From Lachnospiraceae bacterium (lineage in GTDB: Bacteria; Bacillota_A; Clostridia; Lachnospirales; Lachnospiraceae): DNA of 5,110 nt. Both the position numbers and the translations under genes were made by a program. Location: assembly GCA_017960415.1 (NCBI GenBank), contig JAGCZE010000136.1, positions 1-5,110 on the forward strand. Direction: 5' to 3'. This document shows positions 1-5,110 of the stretch, in pieces. The notes under the pieces were generated by a model, which ran no database searches, was not told the DNA's origin, and worked only from the letters and a program-made list of their open reading frames with translations. The stretch's first letter is position 1; the number at the start of each line of letters is the position of its first letter.

Positions 1-788
1 ATAGGGAAATATCGGGTATAGCCTTACCGGACATTTCAGCACCTGAAAAAGACAGTATTCCCGCTGCTGTATCTTTGGCTGAATGGCATGAATCCCAAAA
101 GAACGGACATGGCGGAACGGTACGCATCATGGTTGAACCCGATGAGCTGGCCGTAATATTCTTAAATCTCGAAAAAAAGGGGGCTGCGAATATCAATCTC
201 GTAACGCCCACACATTTTTCGGACAGGATCGGTATAGCTATAGATATCGCCAGAGAAATGGGATTAAAGCTTCCCATAGTATACAATTGCGGCGGTTATG
301 AGAATGTTGGGGCGCTTCGGGCTCTTGAAGGACGCATAGACATATGGATGCCTGATTTTAAGTATTATTCCGATGAATTATCCGTCAGATATTCTCATGC
401 GGCCCGTTATTTTGAGACAGCATCGGCTGCGCTGGCGGAGATGGTAAGACAGACAGGCGGAAAGAACGAATTCGATGAGAGCGGAATGATGAAAAAGGGT
501 GTCATTGTAAGACACATGATACTTCCCGGGCATACAGCGGATTCGAAACATATCCTGCGTTACCTGCACGAAAACTACCAAAATGCGGTCTATATCAGTA
601 TCATGAATCAATTTACCCCTGTGGGCGGTCTTGAAGAATACCCGGAGATCGATCGTAAGCTGACTGATGAAGAATACAAAAAAGTCGTTGAATTTGCGGT
701 CAGGATCGGAATAGAACAGGGATTTATCCAGGAGGGGGATACAGCAGTCGAGAGCTTCATACCTGCATTTGACGGAACAGGTATTTGA
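1..788 (+). CDS. Radical SAM protein, PflX/COG1313 family (5'-truncated by window edge)
   Basis: The reading frame is open from the first bases (codons in phase with position 3) to TGA at 786-788, so the gene begins outside the window. The first visible residues, REIS, fit the CQNREIS segment that directly follows the CxxxCxxC iron-sulfur motif of this family, so the cysteines lie just upstream. Family-typical blocks follow: NINLVTPTHF (about 190-220), VYNCGGYE (about 280-303), IDIWMPDFKYY (about 336-368), EMVRQTG, VIVRHMILPGH (about 500-534), YISIMNQFTPV and a C-terminal FIQEGDTAVESFIPAFDG. COG1313 proteins are cytosolic and resemble pyruvate formate-lyase activases, which use S-adenosylmethionine to make a glycyl radical; the substrate of this subfamily is not established to my knowledge. 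A TTG at 75 is an internal codon, not the start. Between REIS and the VEPDELA block there seem to be about 30 more residues than I recall for the family. The next gene starts 33 bp downstream and is probably co-transcribed. Confidence 0.9.
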   Translation, partial: REISGIALPDISAPEKDSIPAAVSLAEWHESQKNGHGGTVRIMVEPDELAVIFLNLEKKGAANINLVTPTHFSDRIGIAIDIAREMGLKLPIVYNCGGYENVGALRALEGRIDIWMPDFKYYSDELSVRYSHAARYFETASAALAEMVRQTGGKNEFDESGMMKKGVIVRHMILPGHTADSKHILRYLHENYQNAVYISIMNQFTPVGGLEEYPEIDRKLTDEEYKKVVEFAVRIGIEQGFIQEGDTAVESFIPAFDGTGI

Positions 789-810
789 TCTTTCGAACAA
801 TCAGATATTT

Positions 811-816
811 AAGGAG
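811..816 (+). promoter_or_regulatory. Ribosome binding site of the PIN/NYN-like gene
   Basis: AAGGAG lies 5 nt before the ATG at 822. It fixes the start of the PIN/NYN-like protein, whose first residues MRYFFIDLEN already form the first strand and acidic motif of the fold. No terminator-like hairpin lies between 789 and 821, which supports co-transcription with the upstream radical SAM gene. Confidence 0.8.
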
Positions 817-821
817 TTTTT

Positions 822-1904
822 ATGAGGTACTTTTTTATAGACCTTGAAAATGTCAGAAATGAAGGTCTTGAAGGTGTATTGTCGCTGAACGAGAAGGATA
901 TGGTATATATATTCTACAGCGAGAACGCGTTCAGTATGGCGATACCAACGATGGAAAGCATTACGAACAGCAGATGCTCATCGAAGTTTATCAAAACCAA
1001 TTATATCGGCAAGAATGCCATGGATTTTCAGATCGTTTCCCTGTTCGGCGCAATGATCGAGCGCTGCAGGGAGGGCAGCTTCTATATTATCAGCAAAGAT
1101 AACGGCTTCCGTTCGGCTGTAAGTTTTTGCGAAAGTTTTTTCTCGGAATATCCGATAAAATGCGGTGTTTATCCGCGCATCATAACTGCGATCGCAGCGG
1201 AATCGAAGAACTCCGGAAAAGAAAATACTCCTAAGGTAAATACGGTAACCGACAAGGTGGCCGAGGCAACCGAGGCAGCAAAAGATAAAAAATCAAGAAG
1301 AAGATCGAGAAAGAGATCCGGAAAACATGAGCAGAACGAGAATCCGATTGTTGCCGAAGTAAGTTTGCCGGAAGAAAATACCGCAAACGAAATTGCAGCG
1401 GACGTGCCGGCTGCCGGATCTGAGGCTCCTGTTGAAGAAAAAACCGGGAAGTCGAGAAGAAGAAGGTCCAGAAACAAAAAAGAAAAGAACGGCAATACCG
1501 GAGAAAATCCCGTTATTTCCGAAAATATGCAGGAGAGTGCGGCTCAGCCTGCTGCTGATACGGCAGAGGATAAAACCTCCAAGGAACGGGATAAGGAAGA
1601 AACCGAGAACACTGCCCACGGAAAACTGGAATATATCTACCGCCTTTTGGGAGAATATCTTTCAGAGAAGACCATCGAGATATATGCGGGATATATCGAT
1701 GAAGGAATTGCCAGGACAGCGAACCGTGATGAACTGCAGGTATATTTCAGGGAGAATCTCGGAGATGATGAAGGCGAAGCCCTGTTTAAGGTAGTCAGGA
1801 GTGATTACGAGAAGTTTAAACAGTCCAGACCGAAGAGAACATCGCGTACAAGGCACAGAAGATCCGGAAAAACCGTGAAAAACATAGAAAAAGAAGCTGA
1901 ATAA
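822..1904 (+). CDS. PIN/NYN-like nuclease-domain protein with arginine-rich linker
   Basis: The 360-residue protein has three parts. Residues 1-120 look like a PIN/NYN-type ribonuclease fold: a hydrophobic strand with D7-x-E9-N10 (FIDLEN), D68 in NAMDFQIV, and a strand ending in S91-K-D93-N94-G-F, which resembles the SxDxDF end of NYN domains. These acidic residues would bind the catalytic metal. Residues 121-265 are low-complexity, rich in E, K, A, T and N, and surely disordered, with basic patches at about 157-169 and 209-222. Residues 267-333 look helical (KLEYIYRLLGEYL, then a DELQVYF block), and the tail has a third basic patch at 337-351. The patches suggest nucleic-acid binding, so a cytosolic RNA-acting enzyme is a reasonable inference; the substrate is unknown. 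No signal peptide or membrane segment is seen. The gene ends in tandem stops TAATAA. The nuclease-like domain call is fairly secure, activity is unproven, and the C-terminal domain I do not recognise. Confidence 0.85.
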   Translation: MRYFFIDLENVRNEGLEGVLSLNEKDMVYIFYSENAFSMAIPTMESITNSRCSSKFIKTNYIGKNAMDFQIVSLFGAMIERCREGSFYIISKDNGFRSAVSFCESFFSEYPIKCGVYPRIITAIAAESKNSGKENTPKVNTVTDKVAEATEAAKDKKSRRRSRKRSGKHEQNENPIVAEVSLPEENTANEIAADVPAAGSEAPVEEKTGKSRRRRSRNKKEKNGNTGENPVISENMQESAAQPAADTAEDKTSKERDKEETENTAHGKLEYIYRLLGEYLSEKTIEIYAGYIDEGIARTANRDELQVYFRENLGDDEGEALFKVVRSDYEKFKQSRPKRTSRTRHRRSGKTVKNIEKEAE

Positions 1905-1914
1905 TAATCTGAGT

Positions 1915-1953
1915 AAAAACAGAGGGAGTTGTCATATGGCAGCTCCCCTTTTT
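1915..1953. terminator. Probable bidirectional intrinsic terminator
   Basis: Bases 1924-1933 pair with 1938-1947 in a 10-bp stem (GGGAGTTGTC with GGCAGCTCCC, two G-U pairs) around an ATAT loop. One C and then TTTTT (1949-1953) follow on the plus strand. On the minus strand the stem is followed four bases later by TTTTT (complement of 1915-1919). It sits between the stop of the PIN/NYN-like gene (1904) and that of the convergent transporter (1979), so it can end transcripts from both sides. Confidence 0.85.
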
Positions 1954-1978
1954 GCTTATTCGCTTAAGTTGATCAATG

Positions 1979-2962
1979 TTATGCTATTTTTCTCTGAGGA
2001 TGCAGTAAAGGTGCTATCTGGACGAGAACTACAGCCGAGAAGACCAGTATGCATCCGATTATTTCTTTTGCACTGAGTCTCTCGTGCAGTACTATCCAAG
2101 AAGTCAGAACGGAGAAAACCGATTCGAGACTGAACAGCAGAGAACAAAGTACCGGGTTGACTTTCTGCTGTGCGATGGTCTGCAATGTAAAAGCCACGCC
2201 GCAGGAGAGCACGCCTGCATACAGGATCGGAACGGCGGCCTTAAAAAGCATTTCAACATTGAGGTCCTCTACGATCGGCGCTATGACTGAAGATATGACT
2301 CCGGCGGTAAAAAACTGAACACATGAAAGCTTTATTCCGTCGATATATGGAGCAAACCTGCCGATCACGATAATGTGTATAGCGAAGCATACGGCACAGG
2401 AAAAGGTCAGGATATCACCTTTATTCAGTGAAAGACTCTCGGAAACACACAGCAGATACATTCCGATCATCGAGATCAGTGCGCCTAGCCACATGATCAC
2501 TGATGGTTTTTCTTTTGTGAACAGACCGAACAGCGGGACCATTATAACATACAGGGATGTGATAAAGCCTGATTTACCCGGGGTTGTATACTGTATTCCG
2601 ACCTGTTGGAAGGATGAAGCGGTACAGAGTATGATACCGCAGATGATACCGCAGATGATCAGACGTTTTGTATCGGAAAATGAGGCAAAGGGAATCTCAC
2701 TTTTTGCTGTAACGGAAGTGGCTGTTTGATCATCATTTCCGGACAGATCAGACAGGGAACCGGTGGTTCCGGCATGTCTGCGTTCCTTTGCCCGTCCTGC
2801 GATAATTACAACCGGGATAAGAACGATGCCTCCGATCGTAAACCTGAAAGCATTGAACATGAAGGGCCCGATATAATCCATTCCGACTGATTGGGCAACA
2901 AAGGCGGAACCCCATATAAATGCCGCCAGGACTATCAGAAGGCTGAATTTGAAACTTTTCAC
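1979..2962 (-). CDS. EamA/DMT-superfamily transporter (drug/metabolite exporter type)
   Basis: This 327-residue integral membrane protein has the ten-helix, two-EamA-repeat plan. Likely helices are at about 6-25, 34-56, 101-118, 131-149, 155-173, 183-201, 212-231, 241-262, 271-291 and 298-317. Typical motifs are AAFIWGSAFVAQ in helix 1, YTTPGKSGFITSLYVIMVPLF split over 125-145, and LLFSLESVFSVLTSWI with LHERLS at 275-297 near the end of the second repeat. Members export or import small metabolites, amino acids or drugs across the cytoplasmic membrane; the substrate cannot be read from sequence. The start is GTG (2960-2962), supported by AAGGAG seven bases upstream and by the correct N-terminal helix. 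A polar loop of roughly 40 residues (57-99) between helices 2 and 3 is longer than usual. Helix 3 holds a short internal duplication (IICGIICGII). The gene converges on the PIN/NYN-like gene, diverges from the cyclic-di-GMP gene, and is probably monocistronic. Confidence 0.95.
   Translation of the reverse strand: MKSFKFSLLIVLAAFIWGSAFVAQSVGMDYIGPFMFNAFRFTIGGIVLIPVVIIAGRAKERRHAGTTGSLSDLSGNDDQTATSVTAKSEIPFASFSDTKRLIICGIICGIILCTASSFQQVGIQYTTPGKSGFITSLYVIMVPLFGLFTKEKPSVIMWLGALISMIGMYLLCVSESLSLNKGDILTFSCAVCFAIHIIVIGRFAPYIDGIKLSCVQFFTAGVISSVIAPIVEDLNVEMLFKAAVPILYAGVLSCGVAFTLQTIAQQKVNPVLCSLLFSLESVFSVLTSWIVLHERLSAKEIIGCILVFSAVVLVQIAPLLHPQRKIA
2631..2659 (+). repeat. 12-bp tandem repeat, about 2.4 copies, inside the transporter gene
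   Basis: ATGATACCGCAG occurs at 2631-2642 and again exactly at 2643-2654, followed by a partial third unit, ATGAT (2655-2659). Because the unit is a multiple of three it stays in frame on the minus strand and gives a repeated four-residue stretch (IICG, IICG, II) in the third membrane helix of the EamA transporter. Confidence 0.85.
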
Positions 2963-2969
2963 TGTACTT

Positions 2970-2975
2970 CTCCTT
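2970..2975 (-). promoter_or_regulatory. Ribosome binding site of the EamA transporter
   Basis: On the minus strand AAGGAG lies 7 nt before GTG at 2962. Its position decides for this GTG as the start; the following residues MKSFKFSLLIVLAAF are a normal beginning for the first membrane helix. Confidence 0.8.
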
Positions 2976-2997
2976 GAAATGCTTGATTAACAGTGAA

Positions 2998-3026
2998 ATT
3001 TTATATGAAAAACCGCTAAAAGTAAA
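2998..3026 (-). promoter_or_regulatory. Possible sigma-A promoter for the transporter
   Basis: On the minus strand TTTACT (3026-3021) and TAAAAT (3003-2998) are separated by 17 nt, with four and five matches to the sigma-A consensus. An overlapping TATAAA (3005-3000) is an alternative -10 box. The start site would be near 2991, leaving a leader of about 30 nt before the GTG. The region is AT-rich, so chance matches are likely and confidence is modest. Confidence 0.35.
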
Positions 3027-3035
3027 GATATTCTA

Positions 3036-3064
3036 TTGAAAATTGTATTAAATTGCTGTAAAAT
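3036..3064 (+). promoter_or_regulatory. Likely sigma-A promoter for the receiver-GGDEF-EAL gene
   Basis: TTGAAA (3036-3041) and TAAAAT (3059-3064) stand exactly 17 nt apart, each with one mismatch to consensus. Transcription would start near 3071, giving a leader of about 44 nt. It lies in the divergent intergenic region, back-to-back with the possible transporter promoter. Confidence 0.6.
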
Positions 3065-3099
3065 ATAAATAATTTATAGCTATTCAAATACAATTTCCC

Positions 3100-3105
3100 A
3101 GGAGG
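3100..3105 (+). promoter_or_regulatory. Ribosome binding site of the receiver-GGDEF-EAL gene
   Basis: A perfect AGGAGG lies 9 nt before the ATG at 3115. It supports this start, which places the conserved receiver-domain strand (LTMLVADDS) at residues 8-16 as expected. Confidence 0.85.
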
Positions 3106-3114
3106 CGCCCCGAC

Positions 3115-4752
3115 ATGAGTACAACGAAAGAAAAATTAACGATGCTCGTAGCGGATGATTCATTTCCGATAAGGGCGCTGTTCGCGGAAGCTTTTAAATC
3201 CGAGTATGACATACTTTTTGCCGAAAACGGGATTGAGGCTATCGAACTTCTGAAAATTCATCAGGAGATAGTTATTGCCATTATTGATCTTGTTATGCCC
3301 GGTGTTGACGGATTCAAGGTCATTTCCGAGATAGTGAGCAGCGAGAGGAATATTAAGATACCCGTTATCGCCATAACCGCGACGGATAATCTTGCGGATG
3401 AGATCCATGCCGTAGATATCGGTGCGACCGATGTTGTCCGTAAGCCTCTCAATATGGAACTCCTGAGGCATAAAGTACGTAATCTTCTGAAATTCACGGC
3501 CCAGACTTCGGGCGGTAACAGCGAACTGATCAGACTTCTGATCGAACAAAACGATATAGATGAAAAGAGCGGCCTGCTGAACAGGGTCGCATTCTGCAAC
3601 GCCACAAGGCGCTTCATCGATAACAGCAGAAATACCCAGTTTGTCATTATCAGATGGGATGTTGACGGCTTCAAGGTTCTGAACGACGTATACGGCATTG
3701 CGGAAGGAGACAGGTTGCTCCGTACCGTCGGTGACTATATTTTAGCCAATTCGGATGAAGAAGTGGTAACCGGAAGATGGGAAGCCGACCATTTTGTAAT
3801 GTGCATGAAACTGGAAGACTTCAACTGCCAGAAGATGCTCGACCATGTTGACAGCGCTGCTTCAAAAGCAGATTTCGGCTTTGATATCGTGATCAGGATG
3901 GGTGTGTACGTTATTGAGGACCCGAGCATAGATGTGGCGTTGATGTGCGATCGCGCCCTGCTTGCGCTGAAGTCGATCAAAGGAGATTATACTAACCGCG
4001 TCGCTTATTATGATGAGGAGATGCGTGCGAACCTGATCGAAGAGCAGCAGATCACGGGCGAGATGGATACAGCACTCAGGGAAGGACAGTTTGTTGTTTA
4101 CCTGCAGCCGCAGATCAATTATGCCAACGGAAAGCTCCACGGAGCTGAAGCACTGGTCAGGTGGAGACACCCGACCAAGGGTCTGATCCCGCCTGTAAAA
4201 TTCATTCCTATCTTTGAAAAAAACGGATTTGTGACACATCTTGACATGTTTGTATGGGAAGAAGCATGCAAGCTTCTTAAAGATTGGCTGGATAAGGGGT
4301 ATGATATCGTTCCGGTTTCTGTGAATGTATCCAGGATCGATATTTACAGTCTGAGATTGACCGAGCATTTTATGAATCTCGTTACGAAGTACGGACTCAA
4401 GCCCTCGATGATAAGGATAGAGATCACAGAGTCCGCATATATAGACAGCCCTTCGCATCTGATCAGTTCACTTGAAAAACTGCGTGAAGCGGGCTTCTGC
4501 ATTGAGATGGATGATTTCGGAAGCGGATATTCGTCATTGAATACGCTGAAGGACGTTCCGTTTGATCTGCTGAAGCTGGATATGAAGTTCATAGATGACA
4601 ATTCAACGAACTCAAAAGGCGGGAGCATTTTAAGTTCTGTAGTCGGCATGTCCAAGAGACTGAACCTGCCTGTATTGGCCGAAGGAGTTGAAACCAGAGC
4701 CCAGGCTGAGTATCTGATGAGCATCGGCTGTCTGTCCATGCAGGGAGATTAG
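3115..4752 (+). CDS. Response regulator: receiver, degenerate GGDEF and EAL (cyclic-di-GMP phosphodiesterase), ended by an in-frame TAG
   Basis: The 545-residue product has three domains. Receiver, about 8-127: acidic pair D14/D15, phosphoacceptor D58 (AIIDLVMP), T88 and K110-P111, all intact, so phosphorylation by an unseen histidine kinase is expected. GGDEF, about 150-300: GLLNR, D182/D184 and N190-D191 are kept, but the signature loop reads EADHF (223-227), so cyclase activity is unlikely; it may be a regulatory domain. EAL, about 315-545: E345-A-L in the EALVRW motif, N404, E436 in EITES, D466-D467-F-G, K487 in LKLD and E523 in EGVET are all present, so hydrolysis of cyclic-di-GMP to pGpG is expected. 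The protein is cytosolic, with no membrane segment. TAG at 4750-4752 falls within the final QG-x-x-x-x-RP motif of the EAL domain, and the frame continues as good protein beyond it, so the natural product is probably longer. The gene has its own promoter and diverges from the transporter. Confidence 0.93.
   Translation: MSTTKEKLTMLVADDSFPIRALFAEAFKSEYDILFAENGIEAIELLKIHQEIVIAIIDLVMPGVDGFKVISEIVSSERNIKIPVIAITATDNLADEIHAVDIGATDVVRKPLNMELLRHKVRNLLKFTAQTSGGNSELIRLLIEQNDIDEKSGLLNRVAFCNATRRFIDNSRNTQFVIIRWDVDGFKVLNDVYGIAEGDRLLRTVGDYILANSDEEVVTGRWEADHFVMCMKLEDFNCQKMLDHVDSAASKADFGFDIVIRMGVYVIEDPSIDVALMCDRALLALKSIKGDYTNRVAYYDEEMRANLIEEQQITGEMDTALREGQFVVYLQPQINYANGKLHGAEALVRWRHPTKGLIPPVKFIPIFEKNGFVTHLDMFVWEEACKLLKDWLDKGYDIVPVSVNVSRIDIYSLRLTEHFMNLVTKYGLKPSMIRIEITESAYIDSPSHLISSLEKLREAGFCIEMDDFGSGYSSLNTLKDVPFDLLKLDMKFIDDNSTNSKGGSILSSVVGMSKRLNLPVLAEGVETRAQAEYLMSIGCLSMQGD
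4750..4752 (+). other. In-frame amber codon inside the conserved EAL C-terminus
   Basis: The frame reads QGD-TAG-VARPLPPLEFEKML. Typical EAL domains read QG followed by four residues and then RP or KP, with spacing identical to this, so TAG stands where a Tyr or Leu/Phe-like residue normally sits. One base change from TAT, TAC or TTG would give TAG. No insertion or deletion is needed to explain it. Confidence 0.85.
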
Positions 4753-5110
4753 GTTGCAAGACCTCTGCCTCCTCTGGAATTCGAGAAGATGCTGATCGCC
4801 AATAAATCAGACAACGGACTTGTATTCCATTCTGCGGAAGAGGATACTTCGGCCCTCGGTTTCCTGAACGCATCGACACAGCACACCCTGATATTCAATA
4901 ATTTCGTAGGCGGGGCGGCTATCATAGAGTTTGAAGGTAACAGAGTTGAGGCCATAAGGCTCAATGACCAGTTCTATGAAGCATTGGACCTGAACCGCGA
5001 AGATTTTGTTTCAAAATCGGTTTCGCTGTTTGATTATCTTGATGATATCAATCGTGTCAAATTCTTAAATTCGCTCAACCGTGCCATCGAAAAGAAAGGA
5101 CAGGACGAAT
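4753..5110 (+). pseudogene. Continuation of the receiver-GGDEF-EAL frame after the TAG: end of EAL plus PAS-like domain (runs off the window)
   Basis: The same frame as the upstream gene stays open for 119 codons to the window edge. The first 17 residues (VARPLPPLEFEKMLIAN) are the normal last strand and helix of an EAL domain. After a linker rich in acidic and polar residues comes TLIFNNFVGGAAIIEFEG and RLNDQFYEALDL (about 4885-5000), which look like the start of a PAS-type sensor domain with its NDQF motif. The next in-frame ATG (4789-4791) has no spaced RBS and would start inside the EAL helix, so independent translation is unlikely. I read this as the cut-off 3' part of one receiver-GGDEF-EAL-PAS gene. 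It is labelled pseudogene because of the stop; if the TAG is a sequencing error or is decoded, this is simply part of the coding sequence. Further domains may follow outside the window. Confidence 0.75.

Larger units (their letters stand above)
2963..3114. other. Divergent AT-rich intergenic region
   Basis: These 152 bp separate the transporter and the cyclic-di-GMP gene. Apart from the two candidate promoters and two ribosome binding sites, I see no small ORF with an RBS, no riboswitch-like structure and no clear inverted repeat that would suggest an operator. Confidence 0.6.

Noticed and set aside
75..788. TTG at 75 as the true start of the radical SAM gene
   Set aside because: The frame is open and family-like (REIS) from the first bases of the window, and no RBS precedes 75; the gene starts upstream.
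378..800. 140-codon minus-strand ORF opposite the radical SAM gene
   Set aside because: It lies wholly antisense to a well-supported coding region, has no RBS and its product resembles no family.
1169..1619. Two overlapping minus-strand ORFs rich in F, L and S opposite the PIN/NYN-like gene
   Set aside because: Their composition is the mirror of the K/E/R-rich linker on the plus strand; they look like shadows, not membrane proteins.
1393..1794. 133-codon plus-strand ORF in another frame of the PIN/NYN-like gene
   Set aside because: It overlaps the low-complexity linker, has no RBS, and the main frame stays protein-like throughout.
2963..3114. Riboswitch, for example for cyclic-di-GMP, ahead of the EAL gene
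   Set aside because: The predicted leader is only about 44 nt, too short for a known cyclic-di-GMP aptamer, and no characteristic conserved segments are seen.
3862..4458. 198-codon minus-strand ORF opposite the GGDEF-EAL region
   Set aside because: It is antisense to conserved EAL motifs and has no RBS or family signature.
4750..4752. TAG as a pyrrolysine codon
   Set aside because: Pyrrolysine is known mainly in methylamine methyltransferases and a few others; an EAL domain would be unusual and no tRNA or pyl gene is visible here. Kept only as a low-probability option.
4789..4791. Translation restart at ATG downstream of the TAG
   Set aside because: No properly spaced RBS is present, and the start would fall inside the last EAL helix, not at a domain boundary.

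Overview
The window reads as chromosomal DNA from an anaerobic Firmicute of the Clostridia, most likely Lachnospiraceae-like. The reasons are strong AGGAGG-type ribosome binding sites, heavy use of AGA/AGG and ATA codons, a glycyl-radical-activase-like radical SAM protein, and a response regulator-GGDEF-EAL protein of a type I recall from that family. The genus cannot be named from the sequence alone. There are no rRNA or tRNA genes, no insertion sequences and no CRISPR array.

Layout. Positions 1-788 (+) hold the C-terminal part of a PflX/COG1313-type radical SAM protein; its cluster-binding cysteines lie just upstream of the window. Positions 822-1904 (+) encode a protein with an N-terminal PIN/NYN-like nuclease fold, a long low-complexity linker with arginine-rich patches and a helical C-terminal part. 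It follows 33 bp after the radical SAM gene with its own good RBS, so the two are probably co-transcribed. A strong hairpin with a T-tract on either side (1915-1953) separates this pair from the convergent gene. Positions 1979-2962 (-) encode an EamA/DMT-family transporter with a GTG start. A 152-bp AT-rich divergent intergenic region (2963-3114) holds plausible promoters for both directions. Positions 3115-4752 (+) encode a receiver-GGDEF-EAL protein with a complete EAL active site, an intact receiver phosphorylation pocket and a degenerate GGDEF motif (EADHF).

The most notable point is at 4750-4752. An in-frame TAG falls inside the last conserved EAL motif (QG-x-x-x-x-R-P), and the same frame stays open and protein-like for another 119 codons to the window edge, finishing the EAL domain and entering a PAS-like domain. 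The gene is therefore a recent nonsense mutant, a sequencing error, or an amber codon that is read through or reassigned. The other three genes in the window end in TGA, TAA and TAA.

The genes do not form one obvious pathway. The left pair may link a radical SAM activity with RNA metabolism only by position. The right-hand gene is a stand-alone cyclic-di-GMP phosphodiesterase regulator with its own promoter. I found no convincing new multi-gene system; the amber-interrupted regulator and the basic-patch nuclease-like protein are the items most worth following up.
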